Shown: positions 1 to 21,205, counted from the first letter of the stretch. The stretch is 64,000 nucleotides of DNA from Mactra quadrangularis (GCA_025267735.1 CM046303.1:39197380-39261379); one strand, 5' to 3'. The notes: a model not told the origin generated them from the letters alone. Translations and numbers: made by a program.

Positions 1-300
1 GGCTAGATCAGTTGGTAGCACGCAAGTCTACTGATCGAGGGGTCGTGGGTTCGATTCCCAGGCGGGGCATACTTTCGTGGAGCTTGGTTATGAAATTATT
101 TCTACGGCCATTCTCCCTCCTACCAATGATTTTTATTATGTAGGGCAGTTGTCAGTCACTGACAAAAGTATGTGCTTAGTAGTTGGTCAACAGCTAAATC
201 CAGAGATATAACCTTTCTAGAAACAGTGAGTAGATTGACTGACTGCCGTTGTATGACCTATACAATGTGTTGCTATGGTGTTAAACCCAACAAAAACAAA
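1..300 (+). repeat. tRNA-derived SINE (left edge cut by window)
   Basis: The head reads like a tRNA with an A box near 4-18 (tagatcagttggtag) and a B box near 48-58 (ggttcgattcc). It is followed by an unrelated body with 'ttctacggccattctccctcc' and a tail ending 'gttaaacccaacaaaaac'. The same head, body and tail order recurs at 23019-23325 and 31311-31565, and inverted at 56167-56290. This is a Pol III-type SINE rather than a working tRNA gene. The tail resembles molluscan V-type/RUDI or MetaSINE families, but I cannot assign it without alignment. Confidence 0.75.
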
Positions 301-780
301 CAAAATCTGTTTACAAGATTTTAATGGCCATACCTTAGAGTGTTATCATTTTACAACAGTTCTTACTGCAGAATGCATGTTTTGATGTATGTTTATCATA
401 CAATTATATTAAAAACATCTAAAATGCCTTTTAACAATGACTGATTTAATTGCATTCTATTTTGAAACATGTAACTTCAGTGTGCTTCTGAGGAAGCTGA
501 GGAACTTCACCTTATGTGCTGCTTAGCTTATTAAGAGAGATATGTAAAACAAGCATACATTATAAAATAATTCATCACTTGGTCAAATTACGTTTTTTAA
601 CAACAGTATAAGATAGTTAGCAGAATGTTATAGAACTGTTTAATCTTGAAGTCAATCAATCTTATCTTAAAGTTATTATCCAAATGATAGAAGACTGTAC
701 CCATTGTAGAAAATGTCCCGTACCATGTATATTATGTATAGTGCGACAATATTAACCTGAGCTTGAACTACCTAATTATC
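301..780. other. AT-rich non-coding stretch
   Basis: No exon, RNA gene or recognised repeat is seen here. Confidence 0.4.
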
Positions 781-1010
781 CCTCGCCGATGAAATCGGGA
801 GGGGGATATAGTTTTGGCGTTGTCCGTCCGTCCGTCCTTCCGTCCGTCAGTCCGCTCTTACATTTGTTATTTGTGAGCTAATTTTTTGGTATATCCATGT
901 TTATGTGGAAAAATGTTTTAGGAGCTTAGCTCATAATATGATGAAAAAAGTCTCTAAAATTAATATTTATGAGGTTTACTATCAAAATAACAGTCAATGT
1001 AATATAGCTC
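781..1010 (+). repeat. 5' end of a (GTCC)n-led molluscan repeat, truncated
   Basis: It starts with 'gggagggggatatagttttg' and runs into a GTCC/TCCG microsatellite (about 822-855). The same kind of lead-in stands before the 168-bp tandem repeat at 6280-6307, so this is probably a truncated copy without the tandem body. The right boundary is a guess. Confidence 0.45.
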
Positions 1011-1139
1011 CTTATACATGAACAGCTCTTTTGTCCATTTCTATGGACTCATTGTCTTGAGTTACTTCCCCTTCACCAAGTGTAAAACCTACAAGCATCC
1101 AGACAACATAGACACTCACCTGCTAAGTAAGCGTTTGTC

Positions 1140-1191
1140 TGATACAGACTAGTCATGTGATCAGGAGCGGCCATTTTGGAATTTTGAGAGG
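1140..1191 (+). other. candidate non-coding first exon with splice donor
   Basis: 'gcggccattttgg' at about 1167-1179 resembles a YY1 site in reverse orientation (core CCAT). It is followed by a strong donor, 'gag|gtaagt', at 1191/1192. There is no long open frame. It could start a transcript running to the exon-like segments at 4644 and 5113. This is inference from splice signals only. Confidence 0.25.
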
Positions 1192-1401
1192 TAAGTCCAA
1201 ATTATTTAAACACTATTTTTGCCTTGCAATTGTTTTTATAAAATATTAAATCCAAGTTCTAAATAAGCTTTATTTAATCAATTTAAAAATGGAAGGTACT
1301 TTATGAATAAAACAGCAAAGAAACATGTTTAAGAATATTCTGTATCAGTAAGGTATCAGGAGATCAAGACTAGTCATGTGACAAGTACTTGATAAAGCAA
1401 C

Positions 1402-1641
1402 ATGGAGGCTATGATAGCCATAATTTTCTGTCTGTCATTTCTTCTGCTACTACTGCTATTAGTTTTACTTGCATTCATATATTTACTGATTCTGAGGCAT
1501 GTAAGGATGTGCAAAAGTTGTACGGATATGGATCGATTTCTGGTGACCTTGGGTTTGTTTCACTTTATTCTTTTAACTGACCCATTTTTGGGTCAGTTTG
1601 TATTGAACAGGGATTCAAGCATTTTAAAATCAACCTTTTGA
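1402..1641 (+). CDS. hypothetical 79-aa single-pass membrane protein
   Basis: The ATG has a good context (aacATGG). Residues 5-30 are a long Leu/Ile/Val/Phe run that would act as a signal anchor, followed by a basic, Cys-containing segment (RHVRMCKSC) and a polar C-terminus. I do not recognise the family. It lies on the + strand just after a candidate non-coding exon and before the satellite. It could be a real small protein, the first exon of a spliced gene, or a chance frame in AT-rich DNA; the Leu run is the only argument for it. It is not the signal peptide of the downstream mannosidase, because none of the catalytic domain follows. Confidence 0.22.
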   Translation: MEAMIAIIFCLSFLLLLLLLVLLAFIYLLILRHVRMCKSCTDMDRFLVTLGLFHFILLTDPFLGQFVLNRDSSILKSTF

Positions 1642-1944
1642 TGGTTAAAGATCAAACTTTATAGCAGATATTTATGGACAGTAAGCAGTTGTTAAATTAA
1701 AAAAGTAACACATTTTGTATTTATATTTAGGATTTAGGAAGTAGCTCTTAACCTAAAAATTTATTTCCATAGATTAATATTATGAGGTTTATTAAAATGA
1801 TAACATTTATGTAAATTACAAATATATATTTCACAAACATCTTTTATACCTGTCATATAAGAATCTTAAATCTGCAGCTTCTTGAACTCATTGAATTTTA
1901 TAATGACATTTTTTCCTGACAAACTGAGGTGATGTTTCAATTAC

Positions 1945-4455
1945 TCTAAAATGAGGGACTTGACACAACATAAAGGATGGACATAGATCCTCACAATATT
2001 TGGACATGAAAAGAACTCAATATAAATACATTGTCTGCATTTAATTATTTAGTAGCCCATTCCACATGGACTTGACACCACATAATAATTGACTGAATAC
2101 ATATACTGAATATGCATTAATTAGACTGAAATAGAACTTAATTTAGTTTCACTTTAGCATGCACTTATTAAGAAACCCATAATTCATGGACTTTACACCA
2201 CACAAATAATGGACTTAGAGCCTCAAAATATTGGGACATGAAAAGAATCTTATTAAGATACATTAAAATATTAAGTAGCCCAAAGTACTTGGACTTAACA
2301 CCACCTAAATGATTGACTAAGGGCAAAATGATATTTGGACATGAAGAGAAGTTAATTTATATTCATTGCAATCATTAAAATAATTATATAGAAACAGATA
2401 ATACTTGAACAGAACACCACAAAAATGATGGACACTGACCTTTTCAATATGTAGCCATAAAAAGAACTTAACTAAAAACATAGTAAGCTCTGACATTTCA
2501 AGTTGCTCATAACACTTGGACTTGACACCATATAAATTATGGACAAAAGGCCTCGCAATATTTAGACATTTAAAGAATTTTACTTAAATACATTGTTAGC
2601 ATTCAATTATTTAGTAGCCCATTACACATGGACTTGTCACCACATAAATTATGGACAAAAAGCCTCACAATATTTAGACATTTAAAGAAATTAATTTTGG
2701 TACATTGTTAGCATTCAATTATTAAGTAGCCCATAACACATGGACTTGTCACCACATAAATTATGGACAAAAAGCCTCACAATATTTAGACATTTAAAGA
2801 AACTAATTTTTGGTACATTGTTAGCATTCAATTATTAAGTAGCCCATAACACATGGACTTGTCACCACATGAATTATGGACAAAAAGCCTCACAATATTT
2901 AGACATTTAAAGAAATTAATTTAGGTACATTATTGCATTCAATAATTCAGTAGCCCATAACACATGGACTTGTCACCACATAAATTATAAACAAAAAGCC
3001 TCACAATATTTAGACATTTAAAGAAATTAATTTTGGTACATTGTTAGCATTCAATTAGTAAGTAGCCCATTACACATGGACTTGACGACACATAAATTAT
3101 GAACAAAAAGCCTCACAATATTTAGACATTTAAAGAAATTAATTTTGGTACATTGTTAGCATTCAATTATTAAGTAGCCCATAACACATGGACTTGTCAC
3201 CACATAAATTATGGACAAAAAGCCTCACAATATTTAGACATTTAAAGAAACTAATTTTTGGTACATTGTTAGCATTCAATTATTAAGTAGCCCATAACAC
3301 ATGGACTTGTCACCACATGAATTATGGACAAAAAGCCTCACAATATTTAGACATTTAAAGAAATTAATTTAGGTACATTATTGCATTCAATAATTCAGTA
3401 GCCCATAACACATGGACTTGTCACCACATAAATTATAAACAAAAAGCCTCACAATATTTAGACATTTAAAGAAATTAATTTTGGTACATTGTTAGCATTC
3501 AATTAGTAAGTAGCCCATTACACATGGACTTGACGACACATAAATATGAACAAAAAGCCTCACAATATTTAGACATTTAAAGAAATTAATTTTGGTACAT
3601 TGTTAGCATTCAATTATTAAGTAGCTCATAACACATGGACTTGTCACCACATAAGTTATGGACAAAAAGCCTCACAATATTTAGACATTTAAAGAAATTA
3701 ATTTTGGTACATTGTTAGCATTCAATTAGTAAGTAGCCCATTACACATGGACTTGACGACACATAAATATGAACAAAAAGCCTCACAATATTTAGACATT
3801 TAAAGAAATTAATTTTGGTACATTGTTAGCATTCAATTATTAAGTAGCTCATAACACATGGACTTGTCACCACATAAGTTATGGACAAAAAGCCTCACAA
3901 TATTTAGACATTTAAAGAAATTAATTTAGGTACATTGTTAGCATTCAATTATTTAGTAGCCCATAACACATGGACTTGTCACCACATAAATTATGGACAA
4001 AAAGCCTCACAATATTTAGACATTTAAAGAAATTAATTTAGGTACATTGTTAGCATTCAATTAGTAAGTAGCCCATAACACATGGACTTGTCACCACATA
4101 AATTATGGACAAAAAGCCTCACAATATTTAGACATTTAAAGAAATTAATTTTGGTACATTGTTAGCATTCAATTAGTAGGTAGCCCATTACACATGGACT
4201 TGACGCCATATAAATGATGGACTAAGAACCTTGCAATATTTGGACATGAAAAGAACTTAACTTTGAAACATTGTAAGGATTCAATTTTGTAGCAGCCCGT
4301 TACACAAGGACTTGTCACCACATAAATTATGAACAAAAAGCCTCACAGTATTTAGACATGAAAAGAACTTGACTGAAAACATAGTAAGCATTGCTTTAGC
4401 AATTAACCCATAACACTTGGACTTTACAAAACATTAATGATGGACAATTGCATTA
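1945..4455 (+). repeat. 112-bp satellite array, about 22 monomers
   Basis: A monomer of 111-113 bp carries 'gtagcccataacacatggac' and 'gcctcacaatatttagacat'. The anchor 'gtagc(c/t)c' falls at 2726, 2839, 2950, 3062, 3174, 3287, 3398, 3510, 3621, 3733, 3844, 3956, 4068 and 4180. The outer monomers (before about 2600 and after about 4200) are strongly diverged while the centre is nearly uniform. That is the usual picture of homogenisation by unequal exchange. A four-monomer block (448 bp) is duplicated inside the array (see findings). Confidence 0.9.
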
Positions 4456-4643
4456 GTTTTCTAATGCTCCTAGTAAACTGGTCTTTATGCTTAGATTAAG
4501 TTTCATGCCTGTGCAATTCCCTATCTTATTGATGTATTATAACATTACAGAGAAATTTCAAGGTCACTCCATTTGTGCTTGGGAGTACTTACAGTGTATC
4601 ATATGCTTATAATTTAAATATGTGATGTTTTTTCCCTTCAGGT

Positions 4644-4711
4644 ATGGATTTTGAAACCCTATTAGCAGATGATGGCAAAGATACATTGACTTAAGAAATA
4701 GCTCAAACAAG
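4644..4711 (+). other. exon-like segment, non-coding
   Basis: A good acceptor (tttttcccttcag) and a good donor (gtaggt) bracket 68 bp that has early stops in context. Together with the next segment it may be part of a spliced long non-coding RNA. Confidence 0.25.
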
Positions 4712-5112
4712 GTAGGTTGAAAATAAGGACATGGTTATAAAGCAGTGTAATTCATTTATCTCAAATCATTTATCTCAAATCTGCATTCTTCAGCCTAAAA
4801 ATAGCCTTCTTTTGTATTATTAAAGACAACAAAATATAAAATTTAGTTGAACTTGTCAAAAGAAATGTTCTGAGTATTTTAGTTGAGACATATTTCTGGT
4901 TTTCTGAAAATCTGTCAAAACTGTCTGGTATTCTGAGTACATATGAGTAGGAAAATGAGGGATCAGGTAATGAGGAAATTCAGTTTGAGAGGTGTTTCTG
5001 TATGTAAAGACTGAATTAAGTTTCCCATGGCCCTTTACTAAATACCTTACATGTTACCTTTCGTATGTTTCATAGAATTTTAACATGAATTTTATGACTC
5101 ATTTTTTGTAGG

Positions 5113-5425
5113 TAACAGAGTTTGTTGATGTGAAGAGCAGACAGAAGAGTTACACAAGTACTTTTAAAACATTTTAATGGTGAAGAGAAAGAAGACATGT
5201 CTGTTTCAAAAGGATTGTTTAGATGATATATTACTTAATATTTTAAATTAACATCGATTATGTGTGAATTTATGACATTGCTACTGACTTACAAGCTACT
5301 ATTTTGAAATTGTCTTCACATTCATCCCAGTGAAGTTAAATGATACCATAATATATTGTTTGGTCCTTCTTGGACCTTGTGTAATGCAGTTGCTCTTTTA
5401 AGAAAATAAATGTTGAATTGATTTT
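5113..5425 (+). other. terminal exon-like segment with poly(A) signal
   Basis: An acceptor 'ttttttgtag' ends at about 5112 and an AATAAA lies at about 5405. No long frame is present. It is probably the end of the same uncertain + strand transcript. Confidence 0.22.
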
Positions 5426-6260
5426 GGATATTCTTGTACATTCTGGCCAATGTTTTTTATCCAGGTTTTATTAGATTGATGCATGTTGATGGGTTGGCAC
5501 CTAAACAATTTATTCGCAACTCCTGCATTGTGTCAAGCCCTCATTAGAAAATCAATAGGTTTTCAAGGTGTGCATTATTTATTTGCCTAGTATTTGTGTA
5601 TATTGACAAATCAAAACTGGGTCTCAGACTGATCATGAAAATCTATAGCTTTGGGTCCTGGACTAGGAATCATTATTGTGGTTACCGCCTCTTTCTGGAG
5701 ATTAGCGAACAAAACACAGCAATCATGGTATGTCATAAGACAATGAAATGCACTTCAATACTTGAATCTTTTATACGTCGCCAATCTTAAGACTCATTGT
5801 GAGCTATTTTATGACCTAGATGAATGTCTGGGGTTCACCCAGACTTGGCTTGTGAACAAAACGACATGGGTCACATTTTTGCATCCGTCTACAGTATTGA
5901 TAACAAAAGAAACGAAGACAGAAATAATTAATATTCTTAATAAATAAAACAACAAACATGTCAAATTAAAATATTCTGTATGTAATATTTAATTCAAATT
6001 ACTACGTTTCAAATAATTTCTTTTGAATATTTAAACTGATTAGCAGAAACCAAAATCAGGTGTTGATGCTTTAAAAGGAAAAAAAGACACTTAGAAATTA
6101 TTATTTATAGCACTTAAACTTGAACACATAAGCTCTTTAATCATCAACTTTTGAAGCTGGTAAATAATGAACTGTGAAAGCACATTAACATTAAATGTTG
6201 GAACACGTTTTAGTTACTCATAAAAATGAACACATTATAAAGCTCATAAAAAACTTAGCT
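5426..6260. other. AT-rich stretch, no supported gene
   Basis: Two short overlapping frames (5596-5790 and 5762-5947) have no recognisable domain or splice context. Nothing else is seen. Confidence 0.4.
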
Positions 6261-6269
6261 CATTATCTT

Positions 6270-8400
6270 CAAATGTTGGTCCGTGCGTCCGTCCATCCGT
6301 CCGTCCGAATTTCGTTTCCGGAGTAGTTCTCTGCAACTACTGGCTGGAATTCAACGAAACTTTATGGGAGTCATCAATATCAAGAGGAGATGCGCATGTG
6401 GTCAGCTTTTTTTGGATCAGACCCTTTAACTCAGAGTTATGGCCCTTGATTAGTTATGTAGTATGCATATAGAGTAAAAGTCGTTTCCGGAGTAGTTCTC
6501 TGCAACTACCGGCTGGAATTCAACGAAACTTTATGGGAATCATCAATATCAAGAGGAGATGCGCATGTGGTCAGCTTTTTTCGGATCAGACCCTTTAACT
6601 TAGAGTTATGGCCCTTGATTAGTTATGTAGTATGCATATAGAGTAAAAGTAGTTTCCGGAGTAGTTCTCTGCAACTACTGGCTGGAATTCAACGAAACTT
6701 TATGGGAATCATCAATATCAAGAGGAGATGCGCATGTGGTCAGCTTTTTTTGGATCAGACCCTTTAACTCAGAGTTATGGCCCTTGATTAGTTATGTAGA
6801 ATGCATATAGAGTAAGTCGTTTCCTCTCTACTTCTCTGCAACTAATGGCTGGAATTCAACAAAACTTTATGGGAATCATCAATATCAAGAGGAGTAGCGC
6901 ATATCGTCAGCTTGTTTCGGGTCAGACCCTTTAACTCAAAGTTATGGCCCTTGATTAGTTATGTAGTATGCATATAGAGTAAAAGTCGTTTCCGCTCTAT
7001 TTCTCTGCAACTAATGGCTGGAATTCAACGAAACTTTATGGGAATTTTCAATACCAAGAGGAGATGCGCATCTCGTCAGCTTGTTCGGGTCAGACCCTTT
7101 AACTCAGAGTTATGGCCCTTAATTAGTTATGTAGTATGCATATAGAGTAAAAGTCGTTTCCGCGCTACTTCTCTGCAACTACTGGCTGGAATTCAACGAA
7201 ACTTTATGGGAATCATCAATATCAAGAGGAGATGTGCATATCGTCAGCTTGTTCCGGTCAGACCCTTTAACTCAGAGTTATGGCCCTTGATTAGTTATGC
7301 AGTATGCATATGGAGTAAAAGTCGTTTCCGCACTACTTGTCTGCAACTTCTGGCTGGAATTCAACGAAACTTTATGGGAACCTTCAATACCAAGAGGAGA
7401 TGCGCATATCGTCAGCTTGTTCGGGTCAGACCTTTTAACTCAGAGTTATGGCCCTTAATTAGTTATGTAGTATGCATATAGAGTAAAAGTCGTTTCCGCG
7501 CTACTTCTCTGCAACTAATGGCTGGAATTCAACGAAACTTTATGGGAACCTTCAAAACCAAAAGGAGATGCACATATCGTCAGCTTGTTCCGTCAGACAC
7601 TTTAACCTCAGAGTTATGGTCCTTGATTAGTTATGCAGTATGCATATAGAGTAAAAATCGTTTCCACGCTACTTCTCTGCAACTACTGGCTGAAATTCAA
7701 CGAAACTTTATGGGAATCTTCAATACCAAGAGGAGATAGGCATTTCGTTGCCTTGTTCAGGTCAGACTCTTAAACTCGGAGTTATGGCCCTTGATTAGTT
7801 ATGCAGTATGCATATAGAGTAAAAATCGTTTCCACGCTACTTCTCTGCAACTACTGGCTGAAATTCAACAAAACTTTATGGGAATCTTCAATACCAAGAG
7901 GAGATAGGCATTTCGTTGCCTTGTTCAGGTCAGACTCTTTAACTCAGAGTTATGGCCCTTGATTAGTTATGCAGTATGCATAATAGAGGGAAAAAAATTC
8001 TGCGCTATTTCTCTGCAACTAATGGCTGGAATTCAACGAATCTTTATGGGAATCATCAATATCTAGAGGAGACGCGCATATCGTCGCCTTGTTCTGGTCA
8101 GACCTTTCAGCTCAGAGTTATTGCCCTTGATTAATTGTGCAGTGTTCATATAGAGAAATATTGCTATTTCTTTGCAACAGCTGGATTGATTTCAACAAGA
8201 TTTTATGGAAACCATCAATACAGAAAAGAAATTTGCATCTCATTGGCATGTCCTGATAATTTTTATTAACATGGAGTTATGTATGTTCCCTATTATGGTT
8301 TTATGGATTTTTATATTTATTAATAAAGCCTTATGTCTCCAGTTGTTGTGTTAGTAAAAACAAGTACTCGGCGGGGGATATTAATTCAACGAATTTGCTT
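6270..8400 (+). repeat. (GTCC)n-led element with 11-12 tandem units of about 168 bp
   Basis: A short TCCG/GTCC microsatellite (6280-6307) is followed by units beginning '(c/a)gtttcc' at 6313, 6482, 6651, 6818, 6987, 7155, 7323, 7491, 7659 and 7827, with a degenerate unit near 7996 and another near 8160. Each carries 'ggaattcaacgaaactttat' and 'cagagttatggcccttgatt'. After the last unit comes a distinct tail, 'ggcgggggatattaattcaa' (about 8370-8389). The sharp ends suggest a dispersed element with an internal tandem array rather than a locus-specific satellite. Confidence 0.85.
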
Positions 8401-8884
8401 GTTATAATAATAACACACTTTACTTACATTAAAACCTGAGTCTCTGTATGTGTATACCGTAATACACATGTTTATAACAATCTATGTTACTATAAATCAA
8501 TTTTTTAAACATGGTATGTTATTGTACTTTAAATTTTGAAAGCATTTGTTTATGAAGAAAAGTGCAAGTCTGCAATGTTGTGGCACTGTTTTAAAGTATT
8601 TTTTCTGATAAAAACAAAAATTATTGTTTAGTACATGTATTTTGCCGAAAGCTTCCAATAAAGCGCAATTTACAAATGAGGACAAAAATAGACAGTGAAT
8701 ACAGAGTTTAATATATTCTTGCATAAAGGTCAAGCTCAGGATAATATTGTTGGACTACATTTATATAAGGTATCACATACAAGACTGGATATATATAGGG
8801 ACCTGCTATTTGATGATCACTAAAATATGGTGCCAGTGGTGTACAGTGACAGACCTAGTCAATTCTGAATTATAGTTCAATTAA

Positions 8885-17167
<8,283 letters not shown>

Positions 17168-17725
17168 AGAGACATCTATATTTTTATTGTCTGCAATTCC
17201 ATGAATTAATTGTGATATATTAAATATGTGATAACTATAAAATGCAGTTATTATTAATGATTAAATTACCATCCATTCTGTAATTGTGATAAATTGTTTG
17301 TAATCTGGGGACTGTACTTTTTCAATGGGAAAAATATGCTGAGTTAACTTTAAGGTGGCACTTGTTGAAGGTTGTTTATTAATTAGGGTTTCTCTACTTG
17401 AATAAATATGTTATCATCCTTGCACCTTCGCATATTCATTATAACGTGATATTCATGTACTCTATTGATATTTCGTCATGTAATTTTACTGTGAGTTTAG
17501 TGTACAAGTTGAATAATATATGCGTGCATGCGATACTTATGGTATCTTAGTACATGTTTACCATCTTCTTTGTTTTAAACTGTCATTGTACTGTATATTA
17601 TATGTTATATGTGTATGGACCGAAGGCCTAGTATCATGAATAAATGTTTTTTTTTATTGTTATTGTTACTTAGTAAAAATATTTGTTCAATGCATTCTCG
17701 TATTATAGTGAGATGTTACTCAATT
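17168..17725 (+). other. mannosidase 3' UTR and flank
   Basis: AT-rich. Candidate poly(A) signals (AATAAA) stand near 17401 and 17639. The 68-codon frame from 17609 runs into the LTR and is not a credible gene. Confidence 0.5.
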
Positions 17726-18156
17726 TGTGGCGTAGCGGATGCTACGGATTGTTACGTTGCCACACTGTTGTGTGAATCATGTGTTTGGTACACAAACACC
17801 AACATTAATACTTAGGATACAGTTTATAACAACACAAGTTTGTATATGACGTTTAATAATGGTCCGTGATCGTTATTGTTTACAAACATACTTAATAAAG
17901 TTCTAAATCTAATATCATAACTTATAAGTCCAGATTCAAAGCAATGTTCCTAACTTATATGTTCGAGCCGCTAACAGTGCTTGAACATCTTAATAATTAT
18001 TTCTTATAAACTACATGTTTCTAGCCTGCGTTTCAAAAGCTAACTGACAAGCAACGATATCAACTCACAACTTGACCATCTGTCAAATGTATGTATGTAC
18101 TCTAGATATGTCTATATGATTAATTAGACATGTTTAGGATCGCCCATTATGCGACA
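17726..18156 (-). repeat. LTR, 431 bp (inferred 3' LTR)
   Basis: Nearly identical to 20775-21205. I see four substitutions, including acaacac/acaatac, gacgttt/gacattt and gtgctt/gcgctc. Confidence 0.88.
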
Positions 18157-20774
18157 ATACCTCATTTGCTTTTTGAAATTTTACATAATCATTTTAATGT
18201 TTATGCAAAATTAAAGTTTAAGATAGACATTGCATTGAATACTGAACAATCTGTGAAAGACAAATAATGCAATATTCATTATGATAAACAATCAACAGTA
18301 TCAGTTCTTTCTTCTGAAAAAAATGAAAAATAACATTCAACAAATCTATACATACATGTATATGCAAACAATGTTACACAATTGCATTTTTACTTAAATG
18401 TTTATCTCTTACTTAAAAACTTGTAATTGTCACTTCTTAAAAATATTTATATAATGTAAAGAATTGTAATTAAGAAATGTTTGTAGTAATTATCAAAACT
18501 GAACAAAGTCACACAGCATCACAAGTTAGACTTCACTTGTTTTGTAGTTAACATCAAAATCTTCTATTATAGTTGTTCATGTTCTTGTAATTGTCAGAAT
18601 TGTCAGACTTTCTGACTGACAACAAAATATTCTTGTAATGTGATTAGTGTGATAGCTCTGAATTATGTCCTAACAGAATACACTATTTTTTTATTGTTAA
18701 CATCATTTTCGAACCGGCAATATTGATGTAAATTTGTTTGTACTTGTAAACTGTCAACTTTTATTAATTATGCCCTACAGCTGTCTACCATTTTATGAGC
18801 ATAGTTCATAATCATTAATGTTTAAAAATATGTAGTCTTAAGTCTGCATGACTTATTAGTTACTAACTGTACCCAAGTTCAAGCACATCTGTGCATTGCG
18901 ATATTAAACTGTCAATGAGATGTCAAAATAATACAACTTAATAACCTACTCAACATTATTTGTAATACTTATACAAGTGAGTAACTTCCTGATGTTAAGT
19001 CTACCTATAATATAGTACGTGTATTTGAATTGCATTTCCTGAACACTTCCTAATTTATATAATTACCCTTTAGGCATAATAAGCTACCTGTATTTACCTG
19101 TACTCTATACAATCATGGACATGTATTAATTTACGTAATGTTGTTCCTTGATATTTTGTTTTATCCTTTACCGTCTTAATATACTTGTTTAACAGCTTAT
19201 GCATTATTTCAATTATTTACCAAGCAACTGAATTCATGTCATAGAGAATAAAAAAGATTCACATTCTAAGTCTTACATTTTCATACAAAAAGCCTCAATT
19301 CACTTTTTACTGACACATAAAAACGTCACATTTCTATAAATTGTGACAACATGAGGCTATTCACTACCTTTACTGTATTTCACAGTCTTACAATAATCGC
19401 TGCATAGATTATCCCTTCTATGAAGCACTGGTCGGTACACTTTCTTCGACCTTACAATATCTCTCATTAAATCTCTAAAAACTATTTACAATATGACTTC
19501 CTTATAAGGGTCTCCTAAATGTGTCATTTCACTGAAAAATTCAGACCTTTGAAAATAAACAAATCTTAAACCCTATTCTACTGCATCACTCCTTGGCAAA
19601 TTTAAATTACTTTAACAAAAAATCGTCAATTTTTCATTTCATTTTACATTTTTTTAGTTAGCTTTTTCCGCAAGTGAGTATGCCTATTACTACTTAATTT
19701 CTACTGACTCTCTTTACTTTTAACTTCCGTTTACTTAAGGCAACTTGATAGCTCGAACTCGTAATTTCTATAATATTTAATTTTTCAATATAATCACAAC
19801 AATAACTCGAAATTTATCTAGCGCAGAATGCAGTCATATCTAGCTACAAATAATTATTCATTTGCCATGAATTTATTAATCAAAAATGCAAATTAACATT
19901 TTAACAGCTTGTGTATACAACTCAACTCGCTCCTCAATCACTGTCAAAACTGGTAAATATAATGGAAAAAAATCAAATATTCTCTCCCTAGACACTTTAA
20001 ATTTCAAATAAATAGCAGATAACAGTTCTCTGCTCATGGGCTTATCCCGTAATCTACAACAACTTATTGCATTTATACTTATGCAATTTTGGCCTAATCA
20101 GACCGATATTCTTAATAATGCGACTTTTATCGCAACATAAATCTCTTAGTCCTTCCACAATGAATTATCAAGTTATACACTTAATCGCAAGACACTTAAA
20201 TCTCCTTACACAACAAAAGTGTCATTAATCTATATATTACCAGAATTTAACATGAAAAGATTCACGCTCAAAATTTGTACACTACCAACATTTATGTAAC
20301 ATTTTAACTTCGTTTATAATGTATTTCCTATTTTATGCAAAATTTTTAATACGACAATTTAACCTCACAGCGTAAATGATTATTCATTGCGTTTTTAACG
20401 TACAGTATGATTAAATGAAAAAATTATGCATTAAATTCATTGACTTCCTAAAATCATTTCAAATTATTTAGATTTTTTTAAGCTATCATTTCTAACCAAG
20501 ATTACAAAAATTAATTTGTCAGACTTACTTAATATAGCGTTGTCCGGTCTTGTTCCTGTTGTCAAAAAAATTTCAATTCCTTCAGTTTTTGCGTGATTGT
20601 AAACAAAATCCATGTTTCTGCGTTGTTTGACCAAAGTTGATGATATATGTATTGTTCCAATCCACATTCTGCGTTGCTTAAACCAAAGTTCTTGACTTCT
20701 GTGTTGTAAACCCATATTCTGCGATGTTCCAACCCACAAGTTCATCCTTTGTCACGAGCACCAAATCAATCAAG

Positions 20775-21205
20775 TGTGGCGTAGCGGATGCTACGGATTG
20801 TTACGTTGCCACACTGTTGTGTGAATCATGTGTTTGGTACACAAACACCAACATTAATACTTAGGATACAGTTTATAACAATACAAGTTTGTATATGACA
20901 TTTAATAATGGTCCGTGATCGTTATTGTTTACAAACATACTTAATAAAGTTCTAAATCTAATATCATAACTTATAAGTCCAGATTCAAAGCAATGTTCCT
21001 AACTTATATGTTCGAGCCGCTAACAGCGCTCGAACATCTTAATAATTATTTCTTATAAACTACATGTTTCTAGCCTGCGTTTCAAAAGCTAACTGACAAG
21101 CAACGATATCAACTCACAACTTGACCATCTGTCAAATGTATGTATGTACTCTAGATATGTCTATATGATTAATTAGACATGTTTAGGATCGCCCATTATG
21201 CGACA
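20775..21205 (-). repeat. LTR, 431 bp (inferred 5' LTR)
   Basis: Partner of 17726-18156, with the same length and TG...CA termini. Confidence 0.88.

Larger units (their letters stand above)
17726..21205 (-). mobile_element. non-autonomous LTR retrotransposon with empty interior
   Basis: Two direct 431-bp LTRs (17726-18156 and 20775-21205) start TGTGGCG and end GCGACA on the plus strand. The exact flanks AATT (17722-17725 and 21206-21209) are a 4-bp target duplication. The 2,618-bp interior has no gag, protease, RT or integrase frame; the longest is 93 codons and unrecognised. On the minus strand, 11 bases after the LTR, 'tggtgctcgtgacaaagg' looks like a tRNA primer-binding site, so I infer minus orientation. 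It resembles LARD/TRIM-style parasites that would need enzymes supplied in trans. Confidence 0.85.

Noticed and set aside
1..70. tRNA gene
   Set aside because: A and B boxes are present, but the sequence is fused to a repeated SINE body found at four places and cannot be folded confidently into a complete cloverleaf.
1945..4455. CRISPR-like array
   Set aside because: The whole 112-bp monomer repeats with no unique spacers, and the genome is eukaryotic; it is a satellite.
7206..7481. 91-codon ORF
   Set aside because: It is an open frame through two tandem-repeat units; the translation merely repeats itself.
17609..17815. 68-codon ORF
   Set aside because: It crosses from 3' flank into an LTR; no biological unit.
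20464..20745. gag-like protein in the LTR element
   Set aside because: 93 codons without zinc knuckle or capsid features; not supported.
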